A program made the translations under genes and the position numbers. The notes beneath the pieces were generated by a model. It was not told the origin of the DNA, searched no databases, and saw only the letters and a program-made list of their open reading frames with translations. Shown piece after piece: positions 32,743 to 41,479 of a DNA stretch of 64,000 bases (within the stretch, counting starts at the first letter, position 1; every line of letters begins with the position of its first letter). Source of the stretch: Tupaia tana. Lineage: Eukaryota > Chordata > Mammalia > Scandentia > Tupaiidae. The stretch spans positions 80,819,791 to 80,883,790 of the forward strand of contig JAKSZU010000013.1 of NCBI GenBank assembly GCA_026018925.1, in the 5' to 3' direction.

Positions 32743-32769
32743 AGTTCCTGTTGTCTCCATTTCATCATT

Positions 32770-32968
32770 AAGGTAGAAAGAGTAGTTTACTCCCTTGCTA
32801 TTTCTACCATATTTTCAAATGCTACAGTTCCAGGGTCCCCTCAACAAGACATCAGGGCCTTTACATATGCTTTTTCCTGAACTATTTCCTCTCTAGTCCC
32901 TCCTCACTCCTTCCTCCTCTGTCTGAGGGACTCATAGCTAAAGACTTAACTCAAACATTTCTATTCTT
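32770..32968 (+). mobile_element. L2 LINE fragment
   Basis: GGCCTTTACATATGCTTTTTCC, GAACTATTTCCTCTCTAGTCCC and GACTTAACTCAAACATTTC are the L2 coding-end blocks in order. Confidence 0.6.
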
Positions 32969-33046
32969 GCAGCATGACCATCCCCCCTTGGGGGTGATTT
33001 CTCACTTTCTGTCTTTCTCTGTCTCTCTGGTGAGCACACATGCCCT

Positions 33047-33093
<47 letters not shown>
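32969..33093 (+). mobile_element. SINE-1 3' fragment with long A-tail
   Basis: It begins inside the body at GCAGCATGACCATCCCCCC, has the palindrome, CTTTCTGTCTTTCTCTGTC, GCCCTACAGC, then 42 A (33,052-33,093) and a short AC run. A strongly 5'-truncated insertion; the pure long tail suggests recent age. Confidence 0.85.
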
Positions 33094-33094
<1 letters not shown>

Positions 33095-33244
33095 ACACAC
33101 AAACCTTTAAAGTAGTTATAGTTATACTTTTATACTTGAGTCTTTTAAGCATTTATCTAACAGTAACAAATCACCAACCATGAGCTAAGCACGTTGCAAA
33201 AGTATCTCATGAAACATGGTAATTGCACAAGCTAGGAATTTGCA

Positions 33245-33465
33245 TCTAGAATAAGGATTGGCACACTACAGCCCCAGGGCCTAGCAGAGAGTCATCTATT
33301 CTTGTCAATAAAGTTTTATTGGAACACATCCACATCCATTTGTTTACATATTGTATTGGATATGACAGAGCTGAGTAGCTGAATAGATGCAGAAACTCTA
33401 TGACTTGGAAAGTGAATATTTACTATCTAGCTCTTTATAGAAACAGTTTGCTGATCCTAGTCTAG
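33245..33465 (-). mobile_element. hAT-Charlie MER58-like element
   Basis: GCACACTACAGCCCCAGGGCC, TAAAGTTTTATTGGAACACATCC, CATTTGTTTACATATTG, GACAGAGCTGAGTAGCTG, TTTACTATCTAGCTCTTTATAG and AGTTTGCTGATCCTAG span nearly the whole element. Non-autonomous: no transposase. Confidence 0.75.
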
Positions 33466-33499
33466 AAAGATAAATAACACAGCTAAGATAACCCAGTAC

Positions 33500-33556
33500 A
33501 CATTTTGAATCTCTCTTAAGAAATAATCTTGGGACAAAGCAGTGGCACAACAGCGA
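33500..33556 (+). repeat. about 55 bp direct repeat, copy 2
   Basis: ACATTTTGAATCTCTCTTAAG, AAATAATCTTGGGACAAAG and AGTGGCACAACAG; second copy of 32,687-32,742. Here it continues into a full SINE-2. Confidence 0.75.
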
Positions 33557-33790
33557 TACAGCTAGAATTACATGGGAAAGGTCCTAGGTTCATGTTCCAG
33601 GATCTCCTTGTACATATCAAATGTGCACACATATCCATGATCCAAGTCAAAACTAGGGGTGGATCATGGTCTGAAGATCCTCTTGGGGGCACTTGTCTCT
33701 TTCTCTCACTCTCTTCTTCCCTCTCTCTCTCTCTCTCTCTCCCTCTCTCTGAATGAGAAGGAAGAAAGGAAAATCAAGTCAAGTCAAGGA
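33530..33790 (+). mobile_element. SINE-2 copy
   Basis: GGGACAAAGCAGTGGCACAAC head, GGTTCATGTTCC box B-like at about 33,588, ACACATATCCATGATCC, a TCTTGGGGGCACTTGTC segment, a CT-rich run 33,690-33,752 and a GGAAAATCAAGTC purine tail. It matches 4,890-5,125 in order. Confidence 0.55.
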
Positions 33791-34335
33791 AAGGAAAGGA
33801 GGGAGGAAGAGAAAGTGAATTTGAATTCAGGGTTTTCTGACTTCTGAACTAATGTACAATTAGTTTTATTTGTGTTTTAATATTAATTGTGTTTTAATTC
33901 TTTCTACCCTTGGCATCTTGTTTGTAACTTATTTAAAAGTATTTATCATTATTTTAGTCAAATAGAGACTTATGTAAGTCATAACTTATTCAACCAATTT
34001 TTATTGAGCCTTTACAGACAAGATAAGGTGCATGCCCTTCAAGACCTAACTGCTAGAGCTTCAAACTTTTCAGATTAACCCCAATCAGTAAACAACTTTT
34101 GAGCACACAACCACAACATAGGTGTGTTTATTAATCATGAAGTACATACTCGTACCATTGTACCAACATATTAAGCACATTACAAAGTATACATATAATA
34201 GAAATGGGAGATCTATTGATATTTTATCTTTCTAGCATCCAACTTTGGAAACCACTGAACTTGAACATTTATAAGGTGTTATGGAAAGTGCCAAGGAGAA
34301 AGGTGAATATGGTACCTTTGGGGCTGAGAGAGAAA
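33791..34335. other. unclassified; ancient repeat remnant near 33,990-34,070
   Basis: TCAACCAATTTTTATTGAGCCTTTACAG...CCCTTCAAGACC is the 'caaccatttattgag...ccctcaag' block. No gene. Confidence 0.35.
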
Positions 34336-34685
34336 AGAAGAACCAAATATGAGAAGGAATGTGAGAGGAGGAGTCTCAAAGAAGACGCCTCGACCTAAGT
34401 CTTGGAAGATGAGCAGGAGATCATCCGTAAGGGAATAAGTAAGGGTGTTCTTTCTAGGGGAGGCAGAATGCAAGACATGGAGGTGAGTATGTGATGGGTC
34501 CAGATATGGGGCTTTGCGGTCAGAGAATGATGAAACGGACAGCATGATTCGAATCCGACCATGAAGGGGCCTGTGAGCCAAACTAAGTACAAAGTTTCTC
34601 CAGAAAGAAAGCAGATGTGTTTAAGCAGAGGATTGGCGTTATAACATTATGTTTATGTTACAGAAGGCTCTCTCTCACAGCTGGC
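34336..34685 (+). mobile_element. ancient interspersed repeat, unclassified
   Basis: CCTAAGTCTTGGAAGATGAGCAGGAG, AGGGTGTTCTTTCTAGGGG, GCAAGACATGGAGG and TTTAAGCAGAGGATTGGCG match the familiar block 'gtcttgaaggatgagtaggag...cattcc...ttttaagcagg' of old mammalian repeats, continuing in style from 27,690 and 49,400. Confidence 0.45.
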
Positions 34686-35475
34686 TGAAGGAAAGACTGA
34701 AGGGAGAATAAAGGCAAGAAAGTCTGTCCACAACATTTATTGAACACCTATTTGTTCCACTTTTATATTCAGGTATCTTTCGACCGAAAACTGCATGAAA
34801 GTAATGGTGGCCACACTCATCTTACTACTCTCCCTTCTCTACCTGTGGCTGAGCTGCACAGAAAGAAGCTAGTGACTATTTGTTGGATTATCCTGAACTG
34901 ATGCTTACTCTTTGCAAGGATGAGATTTCCCAGGCTGAAATCTTTGCTGCCTCTAGAAAACCATCATGGCCCCAGGTGTGTGCCTGAGATGAGGAGATAA
35001 AATGACTTGAAGAGGCATGACTCCATCCTAGAGGAGCACGGGCAGCACGAAAGGTTGACCTGGCTGACTCGGCACTTGGAGAAACTGCTGAGGACGCATG
35101 TCAGACCAGCCTGGCCTCGTCCAGGTCTCGCTGATTCAGTGGGTGCCAGTCAAACCTGGAACAGCGTGGGAAGGCTGGCTGTTGCCGGCTGCTCCAGTCA
35201 GACAAGTGATCTGGCACATGTGTGAAGACGGATATTGAGTGCTTCCTGCCAGGGAAGTCAGGAGGAAGACCCCTGCAGTTCCCGGTTTTCAGAAGTAGAA
35301 ATGCAATCAATGGCTCCTCACCCTCCACTCTAGCTGAGTATGGAAGAATGAAGAGTTTGCAAAGGCCACAGAAAATGAGTTGCTCTCATAGGAGAAATCC
35401 AACTTGAAATGAAAACCACCCAGGTGGCTTGACCTAAGATCTCCATTTAAGGACATTAGGGAGCCTCAGAATAAA
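34686..35475. other. repeat-free, GC-richer interval
   Basis: About 790 bp without repeat landmarks. The part 35,020-35,300 has the highest CpG density outside the SINEs (GACTCGGCACTTGG, GAGGACGCATGTC, CCTCGTCCAGGTCTCGC). Frames on both strands (35,007-35,407 and 35,101-35,328) overlap each other and lack splice framing, so I do not call a gene. Possible conserved non-coding or decayed LTR. Confidence 0.35.
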
Positions 35476-35756
35476 AAGAACAAAAAATAGTATAACCACA
35501 GATACATATCCCTGGGTAATCTATCTCCAGGACTTCAAAAAAAGCTAGCTGGTAGTATAATAAAAACAAGAGTAAGGTTTTGTAGAGGAAATCTTCCACA
35601 TACTAGATTTCAAAAGATGATTTCAAATATAATTTAATCTAATTCATCATATTAATAGATGTGTACATTCATAATAAATGCTGGAGAAAAATCATAGGCT
35701 CACTTATACAAAACTGAAGAGGTATTTGAAAAAAGTCAAAATCATTCTTGATTTTT

Positions 35757-36004
35757 TTTTTAAGAGAAACTTTTGCTATAAGGCTCAGGTGCTCAGAAGA
35801 GAGACAGAGAGAGACACTGAGACAGAAAGTGAGCAATAACCCCTGGGGGGATGGCCACACCACAATTCATTCTCCTCTTGGGATTTTGGGTATGCACACA
35901 TATGTACTGTAATGAGTTTCGAGGCTCCAGGCCCAGGACTCAAACCACAGTGGGCCATGTGGGAGTCTAGCAACATAACCATTATACCATCGGCTCATCC
36001 CTCA
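35757..36004 (-). mobile_element. SINE-1, diverged, with TSD
   Basis: AGAGAAACTTTTGCTATAAGG, GA tract, GGGGGGATGGCCACACC, then a body with TCGAGGCTCC, GGACTCAAACC and a head CATTATACCATCGGCTCATCCC. TSD ATCATTCTTGATTTTT, 16 bp, identical at 35,741-35,756 and 36,005-36,020. It lies in old L1. Confidence 0.85.
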
Positions 36005-36034
36005 ATCATTCTTGATTTTTAAAAATTATCTAAA

Positions 36035-36129
36035 GGGGTCAGCAGGTGGGGTGGTGGTTAAGACACTGGATTCCCACATGGCTGAGCACAATGTTCGAGT
36101 CCCAGACCTGGAGGCTTTTTTTCTCACTT

Positions 36130-36182
<53 letters not shown>

Positions 36183-36245
36183 GGTGAGCACATGTCCCCT
36201 ACAGAAAAATCTTTTTAAAATAGTAATAAAGTTAAATAACTTTTT
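36035..36245 (+). mobile_element. SINE-1old with internal deletion, with TSD
   Basis: Head GGGTCAGCAGGTGGGGTGG, box B GTTCGAGTCCC at about 36,094, then the text jumps from CTGGAGGC directly to TTTTTTTCTCAC and a 50 bp CT tract: roughly 90-100 bp of the body, including the palindrome, are missing. Tail GTCCCCTACAGAAAAATC. TSD AATTATCTAAA at 36,024-36,034 and 36,246-36,256. Confidence 0.85.
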
Positions 36246-36612
36246 AATTATCTAAAAATAAGAACAGAGAGTTACTTATTCAACACCAGAACATACATGT
36301 TCCAAAGAACAACATAGCCCTATGCTTATCAAGAAAACAGTAGGCAAGTTTCCATTAATGTCAGAAAGAGGACAAGGAAGTTCTTTGCCACTACTAATGT
36401 TTACCTTAACTTTGAAGCTACTAATGAACACAATGGTTAAGCTGGAGAAATTGGAGCAATAAAGATTGGAAAAGTGTCAGTGAAGCTATGAGTACTTGCA
36501 GATAATATTATTATTTGCTAAGACAATCCAAGGTAAATGTAATTTTTACTGTAGGACTTACAGTTCTTGGGATTTTAGTGAAGCATCAGAAAAAAGAAAA
36601 TAATCAAAAATA

Positions 36613-36692
36613 TTAGGTCATCAGGAAAGTCATGACATATTTTTCTGTTTTTCTATACAAGAATGTGTCATGACTTTCTTGATGACCCAGTA
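36613..36692. mobile_element. palindromic mariner-like MITE, copy 3 (best palindrome)
   Basis: Left arm from AGGTCATCAGGAAAGTCATGA at 36,615; right arm GTGTCATGACTTTCTTGATGACCCA ending 36,690. The two arms pair over some 30 nt with few mismatches; the centre is TTTTTCTGTTTTTCTATAC. TA lies at both borders (TATT|AGG and CCAG|TA), as expected of Tc1/mariner. Confidence 0.8.
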
Positions 36693-37303
36693 TTTCTCTG
36701 AAAAACATTATTAACTCTCCCTGCTGGTTTTAAACACATTAGTGGGTACTTAAATGAACAGTATGGAAATAGAAATCTGTCTCAACACCACCATAATATT
36801 TCCTATAAATACCAAAAAAATAAAAAGAAGATGAAATCTAAGAAAAGCAACTGAAAAATGTTTTAAAATAATGAGAAAATTGATTAAGGTAACTAGATAC
36901 CAAATAGCGTTCATATATGCAAAAAATAGTGCATTAGAAGATACAATAAAAGGAAAAACTCCATTTATAACAGAAACAAAAAATAATAAAAGACCTAGGA
37001 ATAAGTAAGATTAATATGAAGAAAACAGATCCACAAGATCTATATATAGAAAACTTTAAAATCCTAGAGACAAAAAGAAAGCAAACAAGTGGAAGGCATG
37101 CTATGTTCTTTGATAAGAACACTCAACATCATTTTAAAAAGTTCTCTTAAATCAATCTATAAACTTCACACACTTCCAATCAAAATAGCAATAGGTTTTT
37201 TTAACCAGACAAGCATAGACAAGCACATTCTAAAGTTTACATAGGAAATGTTTAAATAAGTAAGAGTAATAAGTTATATTTATATAATAAGTTAGATAGA
37301 TAA

Positions 37304-37326
37304 TAAATTAGATAGATAGATAGATA
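37304..37326. repeat. (TAGA)n run
   Basis: Short TTAGATAGATAGATAGATAT tetranucleotide repeat within old L1. Confidence 0.8.
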
Positions 37327-37422
37327 TCTCAAGAAGGGAGGGAAAGAGAGAAGAGTAGTGTGCTGTGGCCAGCCTTGCCAGGTATTTAGTGGTTAAAAGC
37401 TATTATAAATTAACACTGTGCA

Positions 37423-37681
37423 GGGACCAGTAGTTACTGTAATGGCTATGTCACTGAACTCCCATGTAGTCGACCGTGTTCGAGTCCCGTACCTGGTGAC
37501 TTAAACTCACACCAGGCACGTGTGCATGCGTGCCCAAGATCCCAAGAGGAAAATAGAGGAGAAGAGATTATGGCATGGCCATCCTCCCTGGGGGGTGATT
37601 TCTCGCTTTCTGTCTCTGTCTTTCTGGCAAGCATGCATGTCCTATGACAAAAACCTCTCCAAAAATAATTAATTAATTAAT
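37423..37681 (+). mobile_element. SINE-1 copy
   Basis: GGGACCAGTAGTTACTGTAATGG, box B GTTCGAGTCCC near 37,479, CCCAAGATCCCAAGAGG, TGGGGGGTGATTTC, CTTTCTGTCTCTGTC, tail ATGTCCTATGACAAAAACCTC and an (ATTA)n end. A tandem partner of the next SINE. Confidence 0.85.
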
Positions 37682-37691
37682 TAATAGTGTG

Positions 37692-37938
37692 TGGGACCAG
37701 CAGATGGTAGAATGGTTATGTTGCTGGACTCCCACATAATTGACTGTGGTTCGAGTCCTGGACCCGGCGGCTTAAAATTCATCTTCACACATGTGCATGC
37801 ATGCCCAAGATCCAGAGAGGAGAATGGTGAAGAAGAGATTGAGGCATGGCCATCCCTTCTGAGGGGTGATTTCTCACTTTCTGTCTCTCTAGTGAGTGCA
37901 TGTGCCCTATAGCAAAAAATCTCTATAAAAAAAATAAA
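37692..37938 (+). mobile_element. SINE-1 copy with TSD, in tandem with previous
   Basis: GGGACCAGCAGATGGTAGAATGG, box B GGTTCGAGTCC at 37,749-37,759, CCCAAGATCCAGAGAGG, CTGAGGGGTGATTTC, tail GTGCCCTATAGCAAAAAATC. TSD TAATAGTGTG at 37,682-37,691 and 37,939-37,948. The target is the A/T tail end of the SINE before it. Confidence 0.85.
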
Positions 37939-38231
37939 TAATAGTGTGAGGTAGGCTCAAGAACAGGTAGATTAATGGAACGGAGTAGAAAGTTCAGAAA
38001 TAGATGCAAAAGTATCTTAGAATATATGTAGAAGCAGGTACCATTTTGAATCAGTGGGTGGGAAAACATTATTCAATAAATGATGTTTTTGTGAACTAGC
38101 TAGCTAGTTCAAAATAAAAATAAAGTTGGATCCAACCTTACATGTTACTTGAAGATAAACTCTAGGTATATTAAAGACTTAAACATGAAAGAATAAAATT
38201 TAAAAGTACTAGAAGTGAACAGAAAACAGTG

Positions 38232-38790
38232 GCCCAGCTGCAGCAGCACAGGCAGTTGGGCCCCTGACCTACTGGAGCCACTTGGAAAGTCTGGGTTCAC
38301 CTCCCGATCAACCTAACACTCCAGGTGTGGCCATGTGTGCTTGGAATCCGAGCATCATATTTAGGATGCTGGGGCAGAAGGATCGCAGCATGGGAAGACT
38401 ATCAGAAATACCTTTCATGGGACGAGCAGATGGAGTAATGGATATGTCACTGGACTCTCACGTAGTCGACCACAGATCAAGTCCTGGACCCGGTGACTTA
38501 AAGTCATGCTGGGCACGTGTGCGTATGTGCCCAAGATCCCAAGAAGAGAATGGAGGAGAAGGGATTATGGCATGGCCATCCCCCTGGGGGGGGTGATTTC
38601 TGGCTTTCTGTCTCTCTGTCTCTCTCTGTCTTTCTGGAGAATGCACACACCCTATAGCAAAAACCTCTCAAAAAAAAAAAAAGTGAAAGAAAGAAATACC
38701 TTTCTTTCTTCTGCTCTCTTCTCCTTTCTCTCTCTCTTCCTCCTCCTCTCTTTCTGTCTCTCATTATTAATGAAGGAGAAGGAAGAGAAG
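38232..38790 (+). mobile_element. SINE-2 copy split by a SINE-1
   Basis: GTGGCCCAGCTGCAGCAGCAC at the head, GGGTTCACCTCCC as box B-like at about 38,293, GTGGCCATGTGTGCTTGG; the CT-rich 3' part (TTTCTCTCTCTCTTCCTCC, TCTGTCTCTCATTATTAATG) resumes after 38,703. Confidence 0.5.
38416..38691 (+). mobile_element. SINE-1, full length, nested, with TSD
   Basis: Head GGGACGAGCAGATGGAGTAATGG, AGTCGACCACAGATCAAGTCC, GTGCCCAAGATCCCAAG, CCCCTGGGGGGGGTG, CTTTCTGTCTCTCTGTC, CACCCTATAGCAAAAACCTC. TSD AGAAATACCTTT at 38,404-38,415 and 38,692-38,703. Frames on both strands are repeat translation. Confidence 0.9.
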
Positions 38791-39707
38791 TAAACCAAAG
38801 AGAAATGTTCTTGATGCTTTCACAGTGGGGAGGAGGGTTATTCTAAGTATGACAGAAAACACAAAATAACAAAACACTGATACATGAGACTATATAAAAA
38901 TATTATTACATCTGATTTTTTTAAGTCAAAAGAAAAACAATCAGCAGAAATGATTGCAACTCTCTTGAAAGGTAAACAACTCATTTCTTTGAATTTATGA
39001 AGAATGCCTACAAAGCAATGAGAAAAAATATGAATAGTTCTTGGAAAGGAGATGCAAATACTTCCCAAACAATTAATAAGATATCTCAGTTTCACTTATA
39101 ATATGGGAAATGCAAATTACTATCACAATGAGATGTCCTTTATCATCTATCATTCTGGCAAAGATCAAAACACTTGGGAACAAACTGTGTGGGCCAGGGT
39201 GTGGGAAAGAAGCATTTCCTTCATGGCATCCCTGGGAGCAATGGGGCACTACCCAGCAAAACGTCAAATACACGTGTCCTCTGCTCCAGTTTGTCTGCTT
39301 CAAAGACTTTGTTTTTCTTGCTTGCTATGAGATGTGTCCAGATATTTTCACTCTGACATTCTCTGTGCTATCAAAATTTGGGAAACAATCCAATCAATAA
39401 GGGGCTATTTAATGAAATTATAATATATCCCTATACAGTTGCACTAAAAGTTGCAATAGCTCCATTTGTACTAATATGAAACCCTTTCTATAGTACATTT
39501 TCTATGAATAAAAATCACCTGAGAAAAGAAAAATGTGTGTGCATCCATAGATAAAAGAAATACACAAAAATGATCACAAGCAATCTGAAGAATGGAGTAG
39601 TTAGGCAACAAGGGTGGGAGGGAAATTTATTTTTCACTGAGTACCCTATTTTGCTTTTCAGATTTTATAGCATAAACATTAGCTATAAATATATCAATAT
39701 AATTCTT

Positions 39708-39896
39708 GGGACTAGCAGGTGGTGTTAATGGTGAGGTCTGGACTCCAACATACTTGACCACGGTTCAAGTCCTGGACCCAGTGGCTTAAACTCACACTTT
39801 GTACGTGTCCATGTGTGCCCAAAATTCCAAGAGGACAACGGAGGTTAAGGGATTGTGGTGTAGCCACCCCCCCCCCCCCGGGGGTGAATTCTTCTG

Positions 39897-39942
<46 letters not shown>

Positions 39943-39988
39943 TTCCAGTGAGAGCATGCACCCTATAGTAAAAATCTCTCTTTAAAAA
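39708..39988 (+). mobile_element. SINE-1 copy with TSD and CT expansion
   Basis: GGGACTAGCAGGTGGTGTTAATGG, box B CGGTTCAAGTCC at 39,762, a 12-C/5-G palindrome at 39,869-39,886, an uninterrupted (TC)n at 39,901-39,938, tail CACCCTATAGTAAAAATC. TSD ATCAATATAATTCTT (39,693-39,707) and ATCAATATAACTCTT (39,989-40,003). Confidence 0.9.
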
Positions 39989-40003
39989 ATCAATATAACT
40001 CTT

Positions 40004-40460
40004 TAAATATACACTTCCACTATCCACCTCTTGCTTTTCTGTTTCCAAAAGTGAATGGTCTATGCAGACACAGACTCAAAGGATCTAGACACTAAAAAGA
40101 GTCTGACAACATGTACTTCCACCTCGACTCTCATTTTTTGCATTTTTAAAAATTTTCATGTAATAGTTATACATATTTGAGGGGCACAACATGATTTTTC
40201 AGTACCAGAAAACAGTATGTTACCATTAAATCAAAGTAATTCAAACACTCTCATTTTGACCATTTGTCAATACTTTGTGTTAGGAACATTCAAAATTCTC
40301 TTTTTTGCCTTCTCTTAAATGTACAGAAAATTGTTCACCCTACTGCATTATATAATGCTAGAAATTGTTTGTCTTTTCTACCTGTAACAGTGTTTGTATT
40401 AATCAACATCACTCTACTCCCCTCTCCCTTGCATCCTTCCCAATCTCTACTCTTGAACTA
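40004..40460. other. unclassified; possible L1 3' end remnant at 40,145-40,215
   Basis: AAATTTTCATGTAATAGTTATACATATTTGAGG is like a reversed L1 3' end, weakly. No gene. Confidence 0.25.
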
Positions 40461-40465
40461 TTACT

Positions 40466-40645
40466 AAACATGTGGTCCAGAGATGAGCAGTATCAGTATT
40501 GCCTGGGAGTTTGTTAGAAATGCAGGACCTTGAGCCTCACCCCATGCTCACTGAACCAGAGACTGTGCTTTAACAAGATGATGTGCCAGGTGGTCCCTGT
40601 GCACATTTTGGTCTGACAAAGGCTCAGTGATCCAGCCTGTACTGG
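40466..40645. mobile_element. hAT-Charlie MER20-like element
   Basis: GTGGTCCAGAGATGAGCAGTATC, TTGCCTGGGAGTTTGTTAGAAATGCAGG, CTCACCCCATGCTCACTGAACC, TTTAACAAGATGATGTGCC give the full internal order of the family. Confidence 0.7.
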
Positions 40646-41126
40646 AAAAACCCTAGAAAAAGAGAGATCACTTCTTTCTGAATTCCTCTATTTCTCCTTA
40701 ATGATTACCATATACTGGGCACCAGTCATGTGCAGAGGGTCACATAAGTAATTGGTCACCATTCATCTGCACAATAACCGTAGGAGGTATGGGGTTTCCC
40801 AAGGTGGACACGTCCCACCAGCGGTGTGAGAAATTACTCTGGGCAGAACACCTACATCGCACAAACTGTTCTTATGGAATAAGACTATTACTCTCTGTTC
40901 AGATATTTTCAATGCTTTCAATTATTCAAGAAGAAAGTCACAGTTTAGTGCTAGGGTCTCCCTCACACTTCTTAAATTACAGATGATCATCCCTCTGCCT
41001 ATTTTCCTCTTTACTACTCAGAATCCCTGCCTTTCAACAGCTCAGTTATCAAGCTATTATACTAGGTCAAAGCTATCTTCCTATTGCTTCCACACACTGG
41101 TTATGTTACCTCTCAGATCCACATAT
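40646..41126. other. unclassified sequence
   Basis: ATACTGGGCACCAGTCATGTGC at 40,713 looks like an old MIR/L2 trace. No gene. Confidence 0.3.
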
Positions 41127-41142
41127 AGAAAAGAATTGTGGG

Positions 41143-41410
41143 GGGACCAACAGTTAGCATAATAGCTATGTCGCTGGACTCCCATGTAGTCGACCACAGT
41201 TCAAGTCCCGGACCCAGTGGCTTAAACTCATGCTGGACGCGTGTGCATGTGTTTCTAAAATCCCGAGAGGAGAATGGAGGAGATGGGATTGCAGCGTGGC
41301 CATCCCCCCGGGGGGTGATTTCTCGCTTTCTATTTCTCTGTCTCTTTCTGTCTTCCTGGCTAGCGCATGCGCCCTGTAGCAAAAACCTCTCCAGAAAAAG
41401 AAAAAAAGAA
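41143..41410 (+). mobile_element. SINE-1, full length, with TSD
   Basis: GGGACCAACAGTTAGCATAATAG, AGTCGACCACAGTTCAAGTCC, GACGCGTGTGCATGTG, CCCCCCGGGGGGTGATTTC (a perfect 12 bp palindrome at 41,305-41,316), TTTCTATTTCTCTGTCTC, GCGCCCTGTAGCAAAAACC. TSD near 41,127-41,142 (AGAAAAGAATTGTGGG) repeated at 41,411-41,426 with one change. Confidence 0.9.
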
Positions 41411-41479
41411 AAGAAAAGAATTATGGGGAAATGTGCTCAATGAGATGTTAAAACGTTCTCTATTGGGACAACAAACAGG

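Larger units (their letters stand above)
35480..39705 (+). mobile_element. old L1 (L1M-like) ORF2 to 3' UTR, fragmented
   Basis: L1 ORF2-type text in order: TTTCAAATATAATTTAATC/ATTAATAGATGTG (35.6 kb), CAGTAGGCAAGTTTCC (36.34), GACCTAGGAATAAGTAAG (36.99), CTTCCAATCAAAATAGC (37.17), AAGCACATTCTAAAGTTTACATAGG (37.22), TAATGGAACGGAGTAG (37.97), AAAGTTGGATCCAACC (38.12), ATTAAAGACTTAAACATG (38.17), AATGCAAATTACTATCACAATGAG (39.11) and a 3' UTR to about 39,705. All frames are broken. It is split by SINEs at 35,757, 36,035, 37,423, 37,692, 38,232 and by a MITE at 36,613. Confidence 0.7.

Noticed and set aside
39052-39400. Four overlapping frames of 60-96 codons
   Set aside because: All sit in the old L1 3' part and its flank; none is in phase with an L1 reading frame over its full length.
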